Shown: positions 17,929 through 26,160, numbered from the stretch's first letter. The stretch is DNA of 64,000 nt from Haladaptatus halobius (GCF_020618475.1 NZ_CP085340.1:248001-312000); one strand, 5' to 3'. Notes: generated by a model from the letters alone, not told the origin. Numbers and translations are program-made.

Positions 17929-18576
17929 CTACTTCTCAGCGAAATACTGTTCTTGCGTGATGGAGAAATGATGAGAATCAAGTGGCTCACCACCATCAGG
18001 AATCCGCCAATTTCGAAGGACTCCCGCGTAGTCCCCGCCGTGTGCCTCAATGAACTTCTCGATAGATCGGCGTGATCGTTCGTTTTCAACTGCACACTCA
18101 GCTTCGACGACCTCCAGGTCGAGATGCTGAAACGCAAGCTCTGACAGAGCATGGAAACAGTCGTCCGCATATTCACGTCCCCAAAACGGCTTGCGGAGGT
18201 ACACTGCAAGTTCACCAGCGCGGCGAGACCAATCGATTGCTAACTCTGTTTTCCCAGCGAATTCACCTGCTCTATCTTCGCCAGGTTGAGGCCGAACGAT
18301 ATAGTTCGCTGCGTCGCCATTGCGCCATTGCTCGCCAGCCTCTTTGAGGAGCGATTGTGTCTCGTGGAGCGAGGTATGCGGTGACCAGAGGACGTACTCG
18401 GTCGCTTCTTCGATGTTCTCTCCTTGTGCAAGGTGAGTATAGAGGGTTCGTATCGAATCGGTGTCCTTACACAGCCGTTCGAAACGGAGTCGAGTGGTTT
18501 CCATTTTCCGTGGAAATAGAGAATCCACAGAGAGGTTGGTCTCAAAGTCAATCTCATCATGCAAGGTGTCCGTCAT
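17929..18576 (-). CDS. RimJ/RimL-type GNAT acetyltransferase
   Basis: A 215-residue GNAT of the same broad branch: METTRLRFERLCKD after a 24-residue extension, then LAVYLRKPFWGREYADDCFH as the acetyl-CoA motif, and EVVEAECAVENERSRRSIEK as motif B. It is only distantly similar to its neighbour, so the cluster is a gathering of different GNATs rather than a tandem expansion. A further N-terminal stub of this type lies at 46.0-46.2 kb. Confidence 0.85.
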   Translation of the reverse strand: MTDTLHDEIDFETNLSVDSLFPRKMETTRLRFERLCKDTDSIRTLYTHLAQGENIEEATEYVLWSPHTSLHETQSLLKEAGEQWRNGDAANYIVRPQPGEDRAGEFAGKTELAIDWSRRAGELAVYLRKPFWGREYADDCFHALSELAFQHLDLEVVEAECAVENERSRRSIEKFIEAHGGDYAGVLRNWRIPDGGEPLDSHHFSITQEQYFAEK

Positions 18577-18715
18577 TGTGGGTAGGTACCAGGCACCACC
18601 CTATGATTGTTATTGACATACGATAGCGTGGCTCGATGAAAAAGACGCACCACAAAGCTAACGTTCACAGTCTATTCATGAGAAATTCAGCGCATGTACT
18701 GATTGTTGACTAGAG

Positions 18716-19021
18716 TTATTCTCCTGAAGAGGGACTGTCTTTCTCTTCGATTCGCTCACCGTATTTTACCAGAGATTGATCAAGTGCTTCACCCGCATTG
18801 ATATCAAGCGATTCTGCGACAGCGAGCAAGGAAAAGAGAACATCACCTATTTCGTCTGCTTCAACATCAAGCTGCTTCGGATGGTCACCATAATTGGTTG
18901 ATTCGGTCGCGTTTTTCGCCACTTCTCCGAGTTCAGAAACCAAATCAAGGAGTCGAAATTCCGGAGGTGTTTGCAGATCGTGCTCTGTAATAAACTCGGC
19001 TACTTTTTGCTGCTCTTCCAT
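18716..19021 (-). CDS. MazG-like nucleotide pyrophosphohydrolase
   Basis: A 101-residue protein from ATG 19021 (MEEQQKVAEFITEHDL). It has the all-alpha NTP-PPase metal motif ExxE...ExxD: LVSELGEVAKNA and VEADEIGDVLFSLLAVAESL. It should hydrolyse NTPs or dNTPs, including damaged ones, to monophosphates. Upstream of its start lies repeat copy 6. Monocistronic. Confidence 0.85.
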   Translation of the reverse strand: MEEQQKVAEFITEHDLQTPPEFRLLDLVSELGEVAKNATESTNYGDHPKQLDVEADEIGDVLFSLLAVAESLDINAGEALDQSLVKYGERIEEKDSPSSGE

Positions 19022-19065
19022 AACAACCACTCTCAGAGAATAGGCAAAATAGTGGTGAATTCGCA

Positions 19066-19140
19066 TCACGTGCTGCGCATAGATCGATAGCAGGGTCCCC
19101 CGGGGGTTGGTCACTTCCGTTTACGATATTAGCTAGTGGT
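19066..19140 (+). repeat. interspersed repeat, copy 6
   Basis: CGTGCTGCGCATAGATCGAT, GGGTCCCCCGGGGGTTGG, TCACTTCCGTTTACG, TTAGC. The 5' two thirds are clear, with a two-base insertion in the G/C centre. It lies 45 bp upstream of the MazG-like start, in antisense orientation to that gene. Confidence 0.75.
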
Positions 19141-19290
19141 CACGTTGGATTAGGAAAGGTTGCGCGTCTGTTCAAACGTGCAACGGCGTTTACCAGATTG
19201 CCTCTGACTCGAATTGAAGTGTAGCTCTAGCAATCACACCCTTCGTTATTCGGTACCGACTAACAAACCAGTTTTATTATATTTGGTAGT

Positions 19291-20016
19291 GTGTCACAGA
19301 TTGTGTCACGAGACGATCCCCTTGGTCACGCGATCCGCGACCACTACCACGGAGAGCAAGATGAACCGCTCATCGACCACGACGGCACCGAAACCCGTGA
19401 GCAGCCAATCGAGCAATTCTATTTCGGCGAGTTCGATCCCGAAAGCGACGCTGGTGCGTGGGAAGAATCCTGGCTCGACGGCCCACTGCTTGACATCGGG
19501 GCAGGAGCGGGCCGAGATACACTCTACTTCCAAGAGCAATTCGAGACAGTTGCGATCGAGATCAGCGAATATCTTGTCGAGACAATGCGCGACCGTGGGG
19601 TTCGGGATGTGCGCCACGTCGACATGTTCGAGCTGCGTGAGAACTTTGCTCGTGACCGATTTCAGTCAGCATACGCGTTTGGGACACAAGTCGGCCTCAC
19701 CAAATCGATGCCCGGGCTTCGAAAGTTCTTGGGCGATCTCGCATTCGTGACGACATCCGACGGAACCGCGTTGATACACGGCTACGATCCAGAGCAAGAC
19801 GCCACCACAGAAATTATTGGATACCGGGATGACCCGACACCGGGTCTTGCGTACCGCGTCTACCATACAGAGTACAAAAACGATAGAGAAACGCTCCTGT
19901 TCCGTCTATTCAGTCCTGACCGACTCCAAGAAGCAGCGGTCGGGACTGGATGGGAAGTGGTAGAGGTAAGATACGGATCTGAACGCACATACACTGCAGC
20001 ACTCGAAAAACTCTGA
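19291..20016 (+). CDS. class I SAM-dependent methyltransferase
   Basis: A 241-residue Rossmann methyltransferase from GTG 19291. Motif I is DIGAGAGRDT, preceded by GPLL and followed by FETVAIEIS, which supplies the acidic ribose-binding residue. An extended N-terminus mentions no extra domain. The acceptor is unknown. A 28-bp gap to the next plus-strand gene suggests co-transcription with the ParB-like protein. Confidence 0.85.
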   Translation: MSQIVSRDDPLGHAIRDHYHGEQDEPLIDHDGTETREQPIEQFYFGEFDPESDAGAWEESWLDGPLLDIGAGAGRDTLYFQEQFETVAIEISEYLVETMRDRGVRDVRHVDMFELRENFARDRFQSAYAFGTQVGLTKSMPGLRKFLGDLAFVTTSDGTALIHGYDPEQDATTEIIGYRDDPTPGLAYRVYHTEYKNDRETLLFRLFSPDRLQEAAVGTGWEVVEVRYGSERTYTAALEKL

Positions 20017-20044
20017 ATACTGCAAACGAACACACACTGACACA

Positions 20045-20434
20045 ATGGTTCGAACACTCCCGATTAAGACAGTGCGTCCGAGTCAGCTTTATCTCAGTAG
20101 TCAGAAGCTCGCTGCTGTCCTTGAGTGGTTTGATTTAGCCAATCCCTCATACGATCCACTTCTGATCGCAGAATATGACGGAAAGCTATATCTCCTTGAT
20201 GGGCATATGCGGGCTTTTGTCGCTTATCTCGGTGGAATCGAACAAGTACGAGTCACACAAGAACAGAGCATTCTCGAGCAGGAAGACAAGCAGGTATACC
20301 TCGAATGCTTTAGTTGGTGTGCAGATGCCGGACTTCGAACAATCAGTGATCTAAGCGGGCGTATCCTCAATCCAGAAGCGTATCAAAAGCTGTGGATTAA
20401 TCGGTGTCAGCGGGTAGTAGAGCGGCTTGAGTAG
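20045..20434 (+). CDS. ParB/Srx-fold small protein
   Basis: A 129-residue protein beginning MVRTLPIKTVRPSQLYLS. The core, LLIAEYDGKLYLLDGHMRAF, resembles the ParB/sulfiredoxin N-terminal fold ('x-DGHHRxxAA'), with GH at the usual catalytic or nucleotide-binding turn. There is no HTH, so it is not a partition protein. Stand-alone ParB-fold proteins may act as CTPases, nucleases or kinases, so no activity is assigned. It follows the methyltransferase by 28 bp. Confidence 0.65.
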   Translation: MVRTLPIKTVRPSQLYLSSQKLAAVLEWFDLANPSYDPLLIAEYDGKLYLLDGHMRAFVAYLGGIEQVRVTQEQSILEQEDKQVYLECFSWCADAGLRTISDLSGRILNPEAYQKLWINRCQRVVERLE

Positions 20435-20626
20435 ACCATAGATGAACGCGATCCGGTTTGCGACGATCACCCACCGAGCATGGCAGGAATAGATTTTGCG
20501 ACGGTGTTCGCGGCACTCGCAAACGTTGGGTGGTCTGGCACAGCGACGTTGGAAATTGGCACCGAGGATTACGACACGATCGCACTTGGAAAGCGCTACG
20601 TCAAGGAGCTACTTGATGCGATCTGA
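20435..20626 (+). pseudogene. C-terminal stub of a sugar phosphate isomerase/epimerase
   Basis: After a stop at 20432-20434 the sequence reads IDFATVFAALANVGWSGTAT, then LEIGTEDYDTIALGKRYVKEL and a stop at 20626. This is the typical ending of xylose-isomerase-like TIM-barrel proteins ('G..DF..v..aL...GY.G....E'). Only about 60 of some 270 residues remain. The in-frame ATG at 20480 is unlikely to be a real start. Confidence 0.6.
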
Positions 20627-20648
20627 ATCAGCCGATCAGGAGACGTGC

Positions 20649-21272
20649 CTAGGTATCAAGTTGGGTCGAGAAGAACACGACCTGCTCATCGTCCCCAGCG
20701 AACGTCTCGGTGATTTCCCACTCGTCTACGATAATCAAACCAGCGTTCCGTAACTGTTCTCGTGTGGCTTCTGCTCCAGCGATATTCCACTGCATCTCAA
20801 CACCAGTTCCGAGCCAATCAGAATTCGACCCACTCCATTCGTCCGGACGTTCGGCGAGGAGTAATCGTCCATTCGGACGCAAGACGCGCACAAACTCGTT
20901 GATGACCGCTTGATGCTCCTCCAGTGGAATGTGAATCAACGAGTGGTACGCTGTGATCGCATCAAACATACCGTCTTGGACTGGAAGATTCGTCATATCG
21001 CCTTGTATGAGCGACGCATGGGGAGCATTCTCTGTTGCTAAGTCCAGTTGTGAACGAGAAAAATCCAGCCCGGCTGCGATTGCCGATGCGTTCAGCTGGC
21101 GGAGGACTGGTGTTCCCTGTCCGCACCCAGCATCAAGAACACTCGCCGATTTCGGAAGCAGTCTGAGAAAGTGGTCGAGTATATCTTTTCCGCGACCCGC
21201 TTCAGACCGTTCCGCGGCGTATGTCTCTGCCAGGTCATCGTAACTGCGGCGAACGGTGTCCTTATCAACCAT
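20649..21272 (-). CDS. class I SAM-dependent methyltransferase
   Basis: A 207-residue Methyltransf_11/25-type enzyme: YDDLAETYAAERSEAGRG at the N-terminus, VLDAGCGQGTPVLRQL as motif I, GLDFSRSQLDLA as post-I, and FDAITAYHSLIHIPLEEHQA as motif II. Small-molecule methyltransferases of this type are common in haloarchaea. It is convergent with the isomerase stub and has no operon partner. Confidence 0.9.
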   Translation of the reverse strand: MVDKDTVRRSYDDLAETYAAERSEAGRGKDILDHFLRLLPKSASVLDAGCGQGTPVLRQLNASAIAAGLDFSRSQLDLATENAPHASLIQGDMTNLPVQDGMFDAITAYHSLIHIPLEEHQAVINEFVRVLRPNGRLLLAERPDEWSGSNSDWLGTGVEMQWNIAGAEATREQLRNAGLIIVDEWEITETFAGDDEQVVFFSTQLDT

Positions 21273-21405
21273 TTTTAAAATTTACTGATCCACAACTATT
21301 CAATTTTTTCATGGGAGTGTTCGATCCCATTTTCACTGATCGACAGTTCGCCCGTACCGAACAAATCCTTGCTCACGATTGGATGCAGTAGAGTCTGCGA
21401 TATAC

Positions 21406-21500
21406 GCACCACGACCTGCACAAAGACCAAGACAAGGATACTGGGGTGATTCCTACTTCCGCCTACCATTTACTACGGAAGAAAATCGGCTTCATACTGA
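21406..21500 (+). repeat. interspersed repeat, copy 7
   Basis: CACGACCTGCACAAAGACCA, AGGATACTGGGGTGATTCC, TACTTCCGCCTACC, then AGAAAATCGGCTTCATACTG. Full length with scattered changes and no indels. It ends about 40 bp before the stop of the gene at 21542. Confidence 0.75.
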
Positions 21501-21541
21501 ATAAATATGTCTGCTAACAGATGCTCACTCAAATATCAAAT

Positions 21542-22090
21542 CTATACTAGCGCCGCTGGTTCGCGCTTTTCTACGATAACTGGAATGTCTGTCGTATACT
21601 CCTTCCCTTTGAACATCAGCGTCACGGTCACGTGGTTGGGGAGTTTCGCCACGATCTCTTTCCGTGTCACAGCTGGTCCATTCGGGGCGGTCGAGACGTA
21701 TGGCTGTCCGTTTCCTCCCGTTCCAGACGAGATGTCCTCATGTGGACCAAAGTTTCCATTAATGTACTGCTGGACTTTCTCTGTCGCGATCGATCCACAT
21801 TCGAGTTCGGCCCACTGCTCGAACGGCAGTGTGGAATACTCGGCCGGCCCCTCGGAGTCCCGAGCGATTACGATTTGGACTTCATTCGATTTGGGGAGAT
21901 ACTTGACGTCCTCGCTTGCTACCGTTTTTCGTACGGTAAGCGGTTTGCCGGTCGCTTGGATGCCCGAGAGCGGGGAGAAAACGGAGGCGATTCGCGCCGT
22001 GGTGTATCCGTCCGACTGAGCCCCGACGAGACCGAGACTTATCGACGCGCCGCCCACTGCGAGGAGGTTCCGTCGTGAATACCGACCCAT
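21542..22090 (-). CDS. Tat-exported protein of unknown function
   Basis: A 182-residue protein with a Tat-like signal at the start (SRRNLLAVGGASISLGLVGA), so it is probably exported. The mature part is acidic and beta-rich. It contains TRKEIVAKLPNHVTVTLMFK and ends EYTTDIPVIVEKREPAALV. No family was recognised. A C-terminal fragment of a close paralogue survives at 30.95-31.11 kb. Monocistronic, with the AT-rich stretch CAAATAGTTATCTCATTTAC just upstream of its start. Confidence 0.75.
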   Translation of the reverse strand: MGRYSRRNLLAVGGASISLGLVGAQSDGYTTARIASVFSPLSGIQATGKPLTVRKTVASEDVKYLPKSNEVQIVIARDSEGPAEYSTLPFEQWAELECGSIATEKVQQYINGNFGPHEDISSGTGGNGQPYVSTAPNGPAVTRKEIVAKLPNHVTVTLMFKGKEYTTDIPVIVEKREPAALV

Positions 22091-22192
22091 AACAAATAGT
22101 TATCTCATTTACTATTAACTGTGTTGTTCACTTAAATTGTGATTTGACGGATCGCGGTGTCAAACAATAGCGACAGAAGTCGGCGATTAATA

Positions 22193-22284
22193 TCATCACG
22201 AACTTCGCATAGATCACCATGGTGGTTCCGTGGAGTGGCCAATTCTGCTTATGAGGTTATGGAGTAGAAATCGGCTTCGGGCGG
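22193..22284 (+). repeat. interspersed repeat, copy 8
   Basis: CACGAACTTCGCATAGATCA, GGTTCCGTGGAGTGGCC, AATTCTGCTTATGAGGTTAT, AGTAGAAATCGGCTTCGG. It keeps the spacing of the family and ends 15 bases before the stop of the gene at 22299. Confidence 0.75.
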
Positions 22285-22298
22285 ATAGAAGGCGTGAA

Positions 22299-22589
22299 CT
22301 ATGCAAGTTTTCCGTTGCCAGAGCGGCTTTTCTTGTAGGACCACAGTGCGACTGAACCATAGACACTGCCGAAACCGATGATGACTGCGGGTATAAGGAC
22401 GATCAGGGATGTTGGAGCGGCAGTTGGACTAATATCGAGACTCGTCGCAATGGTCCACCCAGTTGCTGCCATCACAAGACCAGCGGTGAAGAGGAGAACG
22501 AGATTGTGAATCGTAGTGAGCGACCACATTGCTTTCTTGCGAGAGTCGGCAACGAATCGTGAGGCAATTTGTTGAAGGAATCGTTTCAT
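22299..22589 (-). CDS. small two-helix membrane protein
   Basis: A 96-residue protein from ATG 22589 (MKRFLQQIASRFVADSRKKA), an amphipathic basic N-terminus followed by two transmembrane segments (LVLLFTAGLVMAATGWTIA and LIVLIPAVIIGFGSVYGSVA) and a basic tail. Function unknown. It is flanked by repeat copies on both sides (copy 8 downstream, copy 9 upstream). Confidence 0.65.
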   Translation of the reverse strand: MKRFLQQIASRFVADSRKKAMWSLTTIHNLVLLFTAGLVMAATGWTIATSLDISPTAAPTSLIVLIPAVIIGFGSVYGSVALWSYKKSRSGNGKLA

Positions 22590-22674
22590 AGTTGAATAAT
22601 CAAATGACAACACTATAACTCTTTGCTATTCCGGGATTGAATGGTAAAACAATTCGGGTGAAAGTGAGGAGAAA

Positions 22675-22765
22675 GCACTGCGCACAGATCAATTCGGGGG
22701 TACCGGGGGGAGCCCACTTCCGCTTACGGATTTAGGTGGAAGAAGATACGCTCTATACTGCTTGG
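22675..22765 (+). repeat. interspersed repeat, copy 9
   Basis: ACTGCGCACAGATCAATTCG, GGGGTACCGGGGGGAGCCC, ACTTCCGCTTACGG, ATTTAGGTGGAAGAAGATAC. It is close to the consensus, and CCGCTTA can pair with TAGGTGG through G-T wobbles. Confidence 0.8.
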
Positions 22766-22833
22766 GAGAGTGTATCTGCATTTCCTTCTGTCAAGAGCCG
22801 CTTTCCCCGCCAAATCGACGAGTGAATTCGTTT

Positions 22834-22850
22834 AACCTATAGGTTTAATA
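22834..22850 (+). promoter_or_regulatory. palindromic operator overlapping the TATA box of the ArsR operon
   Basis: AACCTATAGGTT is a perfect 12-bp palindrome (22834-22845), and its right arm runs into TTTAATATC, an archaeal TATA-like element about 26-30 bases before the ATG at 22876. ArsR-family dimers bind palindromes over promoters, so autorepression of this operon is the natural reading. Inference from position and symmetry. Confidence 0.55.
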
Positions 22851-22875
22851 TCTTCTGAACCGTATATTCGATTGG

Positions 22876-23214
22876 ATGGTTGAACAACAGGCGAATGACC
22901 TGGATCTCGATGTAATCTTCAAGGCATTAGCCCATCCGATCCGCCGGGAGATCCTCGAACAACTCGCCGATGGCCCCGAAAGTGTTGGTGAACTGGCCGA
23001 GCCACACGACGTCTCGCTGACGGCAGTCTCCAAACACCTACATGTGTTGGAGGATGCAGGCTTGCTCGATGTCGAGAAGGACGGCCGAGTTCGACGATGC
23101 CACCTTGATGCCGCGCCGCTGAGTGAAGCCTTTGGATGGCTGACTCGGTATCGCGTGCTCTGGGAGGACCGCTTCGACGCGTTGGCCGACCATCTGGAGC
23201 AAGAAGACCAATGA
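22876..23214 (+). CDS. ArsR-family repressor, first gene of the operon
   Basis: A 112-residue winged-helix protein: FKALAHPIRREILEQLADGP, VGELAEPHDVSLTAVSKHLH as the HTH, then VLEDAGLLDVEKDGRVRRCH as the wing. There are no cysteine pairs of the arsenic-sensing kind. It belongs to the ArsR group that is habitually linked to SRPBCC/AHSA1 genes. The stop overlaps the next ATG (ATGA). The palindrome over its own promoter suggests autoregulation. Confidence 0.9.
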   Translation: MVEQQANDLDLDVIFKALAHPIRREILEQLADGPESVGELAEPHDVSLTAVSKHLHVLEDAGLLDVEKDGRVRRCHLDAAPLSEAFGWLTRYRVLWEDRFDALADHLEQEDQ

Positions 23215-23714
23215 TAGATAACGCTGACAACCAGAGCAAATCGATGGACGAAACCACCACAAACGAAGACCGAAGCATTACCGTAACCCGCGTGATCGAG
23301 GCCCCACCAAACAGAGTCTACGAAGCCTTTGTCAACCCCGACGAACTCGCCACATGGCTCCCGCCGGAGGGATTCTCCGCCGAGATCCACGAATTTGACG
23401 CCACGGAGGGTGGAACCTTCCGCATGTCGTTCAACGCCGACATCGAAGAGTTGGAATCGTACGCCCATACGTTCCACGGGACATACGAGGAACTGTCCCC
23501 TGGCGAGCGAATCGTCTACACTGAGGAATTCGAGAGTGACGATCCCGGAATGGCCGGCGAGATGACGACCACGGTCACTTTCGAAGATGTTCCCGACGGG
23601 ACCGAAGTCACCGCTCGTCAAGCAGGGATTCCCGAGGCCATTTCGCCGGAGGATGCCAACGAAGGGTGGAATGACTCCCTCGAAAACCTCGCGGATATCG
23701 TCCAGGAGGCGTAA
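23211..23714 (+). CDS. SRPBCC (AHSA1/START-like) protein 1
   Basis: A 167-residue protein from the ATG overlapping the ArsR stop. The SRPBCC opening is ITVTRVIEAPPNRVYEAFVN and DELATWLPPEGF. The fold makes a deep hydrophobic pocket for a small ligand. In ArsR-SRPBCC pairs the product is thought to bind or handle the inducing compound, but the ligand is unknown. Its end is 2 bp from the next start. Confidence 0.9.
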   Translation: MIDNADNQSKSMDETTTNEDRSITVTRVIEAPPNRVYEAFVNPDELATWLPPEGFSAEIHEFDATEGGTFRMSFNADIEELESYAHTFHGTYEELSPGERIVYTEEFESDDPGMAGEMTTTVTFEDVPDGTEVTARQAGIPEAISPEDANEGWNDSLENLADIVQEA

Positions 23715-23716
23715 CC

Positions 23717-24307
23717 ATGAGCAACGTAGTATTCGATACCAGCATGTCGTTAGACGGGTTCATCACCGCAGCGAATCAGAGTCAGGAGGAGCCGTTAGGT
23801 GAGGGCGGACAGCAGCTGCACGCGTGGATGGAGGATGATCGTGGCCGTCAAATCCTCGAAGAAGCTAGCGGCGACCTGGGAGCGGTCATCGCGGGCCGCA
23901 AGACGTACGACGATTCTGTTCCATGGTGGGGATCGGATGGGCCGACCGGTCCTGCCCGCCGCCCGGTGTTCGTCGTCACACACGAATCGCCTTCAGACGT
24001 ACCTGAGGATAGCGTGTACACGTTCGTCACCGATGGCATTGAGAGCGCTCTCGAACAGGCGAAGGCAGCCGCAGGCGATCAGACTGTCAGCGTGATGGGT
24101 GGCGCGAATATCGGCCAGCAATACATCGCGGCTGGGCTGGTTGATGAGATCGGGATTCACCTCGTGCCAGTTCTCTTCGGAAGCGGTACTCGGATGTTTG
24201 AGAATCTGGGTGACGAGCACATCCAACTGGAAATCATCGACGTGACCGAATCCGCCTCAGCAATCCACATCCAGTTCCGTGTCAGCTTGAATGGAGACGA
24301 ACCATGA
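23717..24307 (+). CDS. DHFR-fold (RibD C-terminal-like) reductase 1
   Basis: A 196-residue dihydrofolate-reductase-fold protein: VVFDTSMSLDGFITAANQSQ, GAVIAGRKTYDDSVPWWG, and SVMGGANIGQQYIAAGLVDE, which covers the NADPH-binding glycine pair. This is the RibD_C/YyaP-like group of stand-alone reductases, most without known substrates. Its stop overlaps the next ATG. Confidence 0.9.
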   Translation: MSNVVFDTSMSLDGFITAANQSQEEPLGEGGQQLHAWMEDDRGRQILEEASGDLGAVIAGRKTYDDSVPWWGSDGPTGPARRPVFVVTHESPSDVPEDSVYTFVTDGIESALEQAKAAAGDQTVSVMGGANIGQQYIAAGLVDEIGIHLVPVLFGSGTRMFENLGDEHIQLEIIDVTESASAIHIQFRVSLNGDEP

Positions 24308-24873
24308 GGAAACTCATCGTCGAAAACAAGGTCACACTCGATGGGGTTTTCGATAAGCAAGCGGAGTGGCAGATGCAATTCTGGGAGGACCCCGATGAAC
24401 TGGTGCGCTACTCGAAAGACCACATCACCGAGTTCGACGCACTGCTGCTGGGACGCGTGACGTACCAGGGCCTAGCCGCCGTCTGGCCGTCCATGACGGA
24501 CGACGTGGGGTATGCTGACTGGATAAACAGCGTCCCCAAGCACGTCGCATCGACGACGTTAGATACGGACGAGATGGAGTGGAACGCACGCCTGATTACA
24601 GGGAACGTCACCGACGAAGTCGCCGCGCTGAAACGAGAGGACGGTCGGGACATCCTGATGGTCGGGAGTGGAGAGCTGCTAGAGACGTTGATGCAGCAGG
24701 ATCTGGTCGACGAGTATCGGCTGATGGTCCACCCCGTCGTCCAGGGCAGCGGTAAGCTCCTCTTCGAGGGCACAAACGAGCCAACGACGATGAGCCTCGT
24801 CGACACGGAGACGTTCAGCTCGGGCGTTGTCGTGCTCACCTACGAGCCGGCAGGGGAGGAGAACGACGAATGA
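24304..24873 (+). CDS. DHFR-fold (RibD C-terminal-like) reductase 2
   Basis: A 189-residue homologue of the preceding gene: KLIVENKVTLDGVFDKQAEW, DALLLGRVTYQGLAAVWPSM, and ILMVGSGELLETLMQQDLVD. The two share fold and motifs but are clearly diverged, so this is an old pair that could form a heterodimer. Overlaps its neighbours by 4 bp on both sides, which implies tight translational coupling. Confidence 0.9.
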   Translation: MRKLIVENKVTLDGVFDKQAEWQMQFWEDPDELVRYSKDHITEFDALLLGRVTYQGLAAVWPSMTDDVGYADWINSVPKHVASTTLDTDEMEWNARLITGNVTDEVAALKREDGRDILMVGSGELLETLMQQDLVDEYRLMVHPVVQGSGKLLFEGTNEPTTMSLVDTETFSSGVVVLTYEPAGEENDE

Positions 24874-25277
24874 GCGACGAGAATCAGCTGATTGTCCGGC
24901 GGACCTTCGACGCGCCCCGCGAGCGCGTATGGCAGGCATTCACGGATTCTGACGAACTGCCACAGTGGTTCGTTCCGGAGGGCATGGAGGCGGAGGTTCA
25001 CGCCCTTGAGCCCGAGCCCGGTGGCGCGTTCGCGGTGAGCTGGACGGATGGGGAGAACCGCATCGATAACGAGGGGACCTACGTTGAGGTAGTCGAGAAC
25101 GAGCGCCTTGTCGCGGTTGAGGAGACCATGGGAGGAGAGCTTCGTCTGGGCTATGAATTTCGGGAAGTCGACAACGGTACCGAGGTCATTATCACCCAAA
25201 ATTTCCCGGGTTCGGTACCCGACGGTGCCAGTGAGGGCTGGGCAGGCATGCTCGACACCTTAGCCGAGGTGCTCTAA
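24870..25277 (+). CDS. SRPBCC (AHSA1/START-like) protein 2
   Basis: A 135-residue second SRPBCC protein: LIVRRTFDAPRERVWQAFTD, ELPQWFVPEGMEAEVHALEP, and GWAGMLDTLAEVL at the end. It is shorter and distinct from SRPBCC 1. Two such pockets in one operon suggest two related ligands or a hetero-oligomer; inference. Confidence 0.9.
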   Translation: MSDENQLIVRRTFDAPRERVWQAFTDSDELPQWFVPEGMEAEVHALEPEPGGAFAVSWTDGENRIDNEGTYVEVVENERLVAVEETMGGELRLGYEFREVDNGTEVIITQNFPGSVPDGASEGWAGMLDTLAEVL

Positions 25278-25280
25278 GAA

Positions 25281-25718
25281 ATGAGCGCACGTATCACTGC
25301 CCCCGTTGAGACACCGGACGACGAATCAGCGCAGAGGAGACCCACCCTGTCCCATGCATTGTGGCTTAGTCAGGGGTTGCTCGCGCTCGTCTTTGTATTC
25401 GTAGGGAGCATGAAATTGATCACCCCGGTCGAGGTGATGCTGGCGTCGATGCCAGTCACGCTGCCAGGCCTGTTCGTGCGGTTCATCGGTATAGCCGAGG
25501 TACTCGGCGCGATCGGCCTGCTCCTCCCCGGGATCCTACACATTCGGGAAGGACTGACACCACTGGCCGCCGTCGGGCTGGTGATCATCATGAGTGGGGC
25601 GACGGTGCTCACGGTGGTGGGCATGGGTATTGGGCCAGCGCTGTTTCCAGTGGTGTTGGGGCTGCTCGCCGCGTTCGTCGCCTACGGCCGCTGGCGGCTG
25701 GCACCGCTCGGGGTCTGA
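25281..25718 (+). CDS. DoxX-family membrane protein
   Basis: A 145-residue four-helix membrane protein: LLALVFVFVGSMKLITPVEV, FIGIAEVLGAIGLLLPG, and two more helices ending in FVAYGRWRLAPLGV. DoxX-like proteins act with oxidoreductases at the membrane in several stress systems. It is last in the operon, 3 bp after SRPBCC 2, so membrane electron transfer linked to the two soluble reductases is plausible but unproven. Confidence 0.85.
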   Translation: MSARITAPVETPDDESAQRRPTLSHALWLSQGLLALVFVFVGSMKLITPVEVMLASMPVTLPGLFVRFIGIAEVLGAIGLLLPGILHIREGLTPLAAVGLVIIMSGATVLTVVGMGIGPALFPVVLGLLAAFVAYGRWRLAPLGV

Positions 25719-25853
25719 AGTCCAGTAGGTCAGTTCATCAATCGGCGGGGCGAAATCACATTAACTGATGCCCAGGTCGCCGCGCTGGACTTCAACGGCG
25801 ATGGTGAGCTGACGCTGGCGGATATTTCAGCTTACAAGAGGATGTATCGGTGA
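25719..25853 (+). pseudogene. dockerin-like calcium-binding fragment, in frame after DoxX
   Basis: Directly after the DoxX stop, and in the same frame, the sequence reads ITLTDAQVAALDFNGDGELT then LADISAYKRMYR and stops. D-F-N-G-D-G-x-L-T-x-x-D is a dockerin/EF-hand calcium loop of the kind that ends haloarchaeal surface proteins. About 43 codons, no start codon. Probably the tail of a lost exported protein; readthrough fusion to DoxX is formally possible. Confidence 0.5.
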
Positions 25854-25929
25854 ACCGCCTCGCGGTCAACCCCCCATGCACCGGTAGACAATCACCGCGA
25901 TCCTAACGAGGAGCTGTCACGCATATTTT

Positions 25930-25985
25930 CTCACGTACCTCCCGGGGGTGGTCCACTTCCGCTTATAGTCTAATCGACAGTGGTT
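25930..25985 (+). repeat. interspersed repeat, copy 10 (3' two thirds)
   Basis: TACCTCCCGGGGGTGGTCC, ACTTCCGCTTATAGTCTAAT, CGACAGTGG. The 5' ACTGCGCATAGATCGAT part is missing. The surrounding 25854-26160 holds no gene. Confidence 0.7.
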
Positions 25986-26160
25986 GATAGAACGTGTTGG
26001 ATTGTAATTTCGATGTATGAGGAATTTTGAGGGTGAAGATTTTGATGAGGCAACAGGCGTCGCTCACAAGTGAGAGCTAGAAAACAATCGGTTCCAGTAT
26101 GTCTCAGCTACCATACTTCTTGGTCTGTCCCCCTTATCTTGAGAGGGCGGTGAAAAACAG

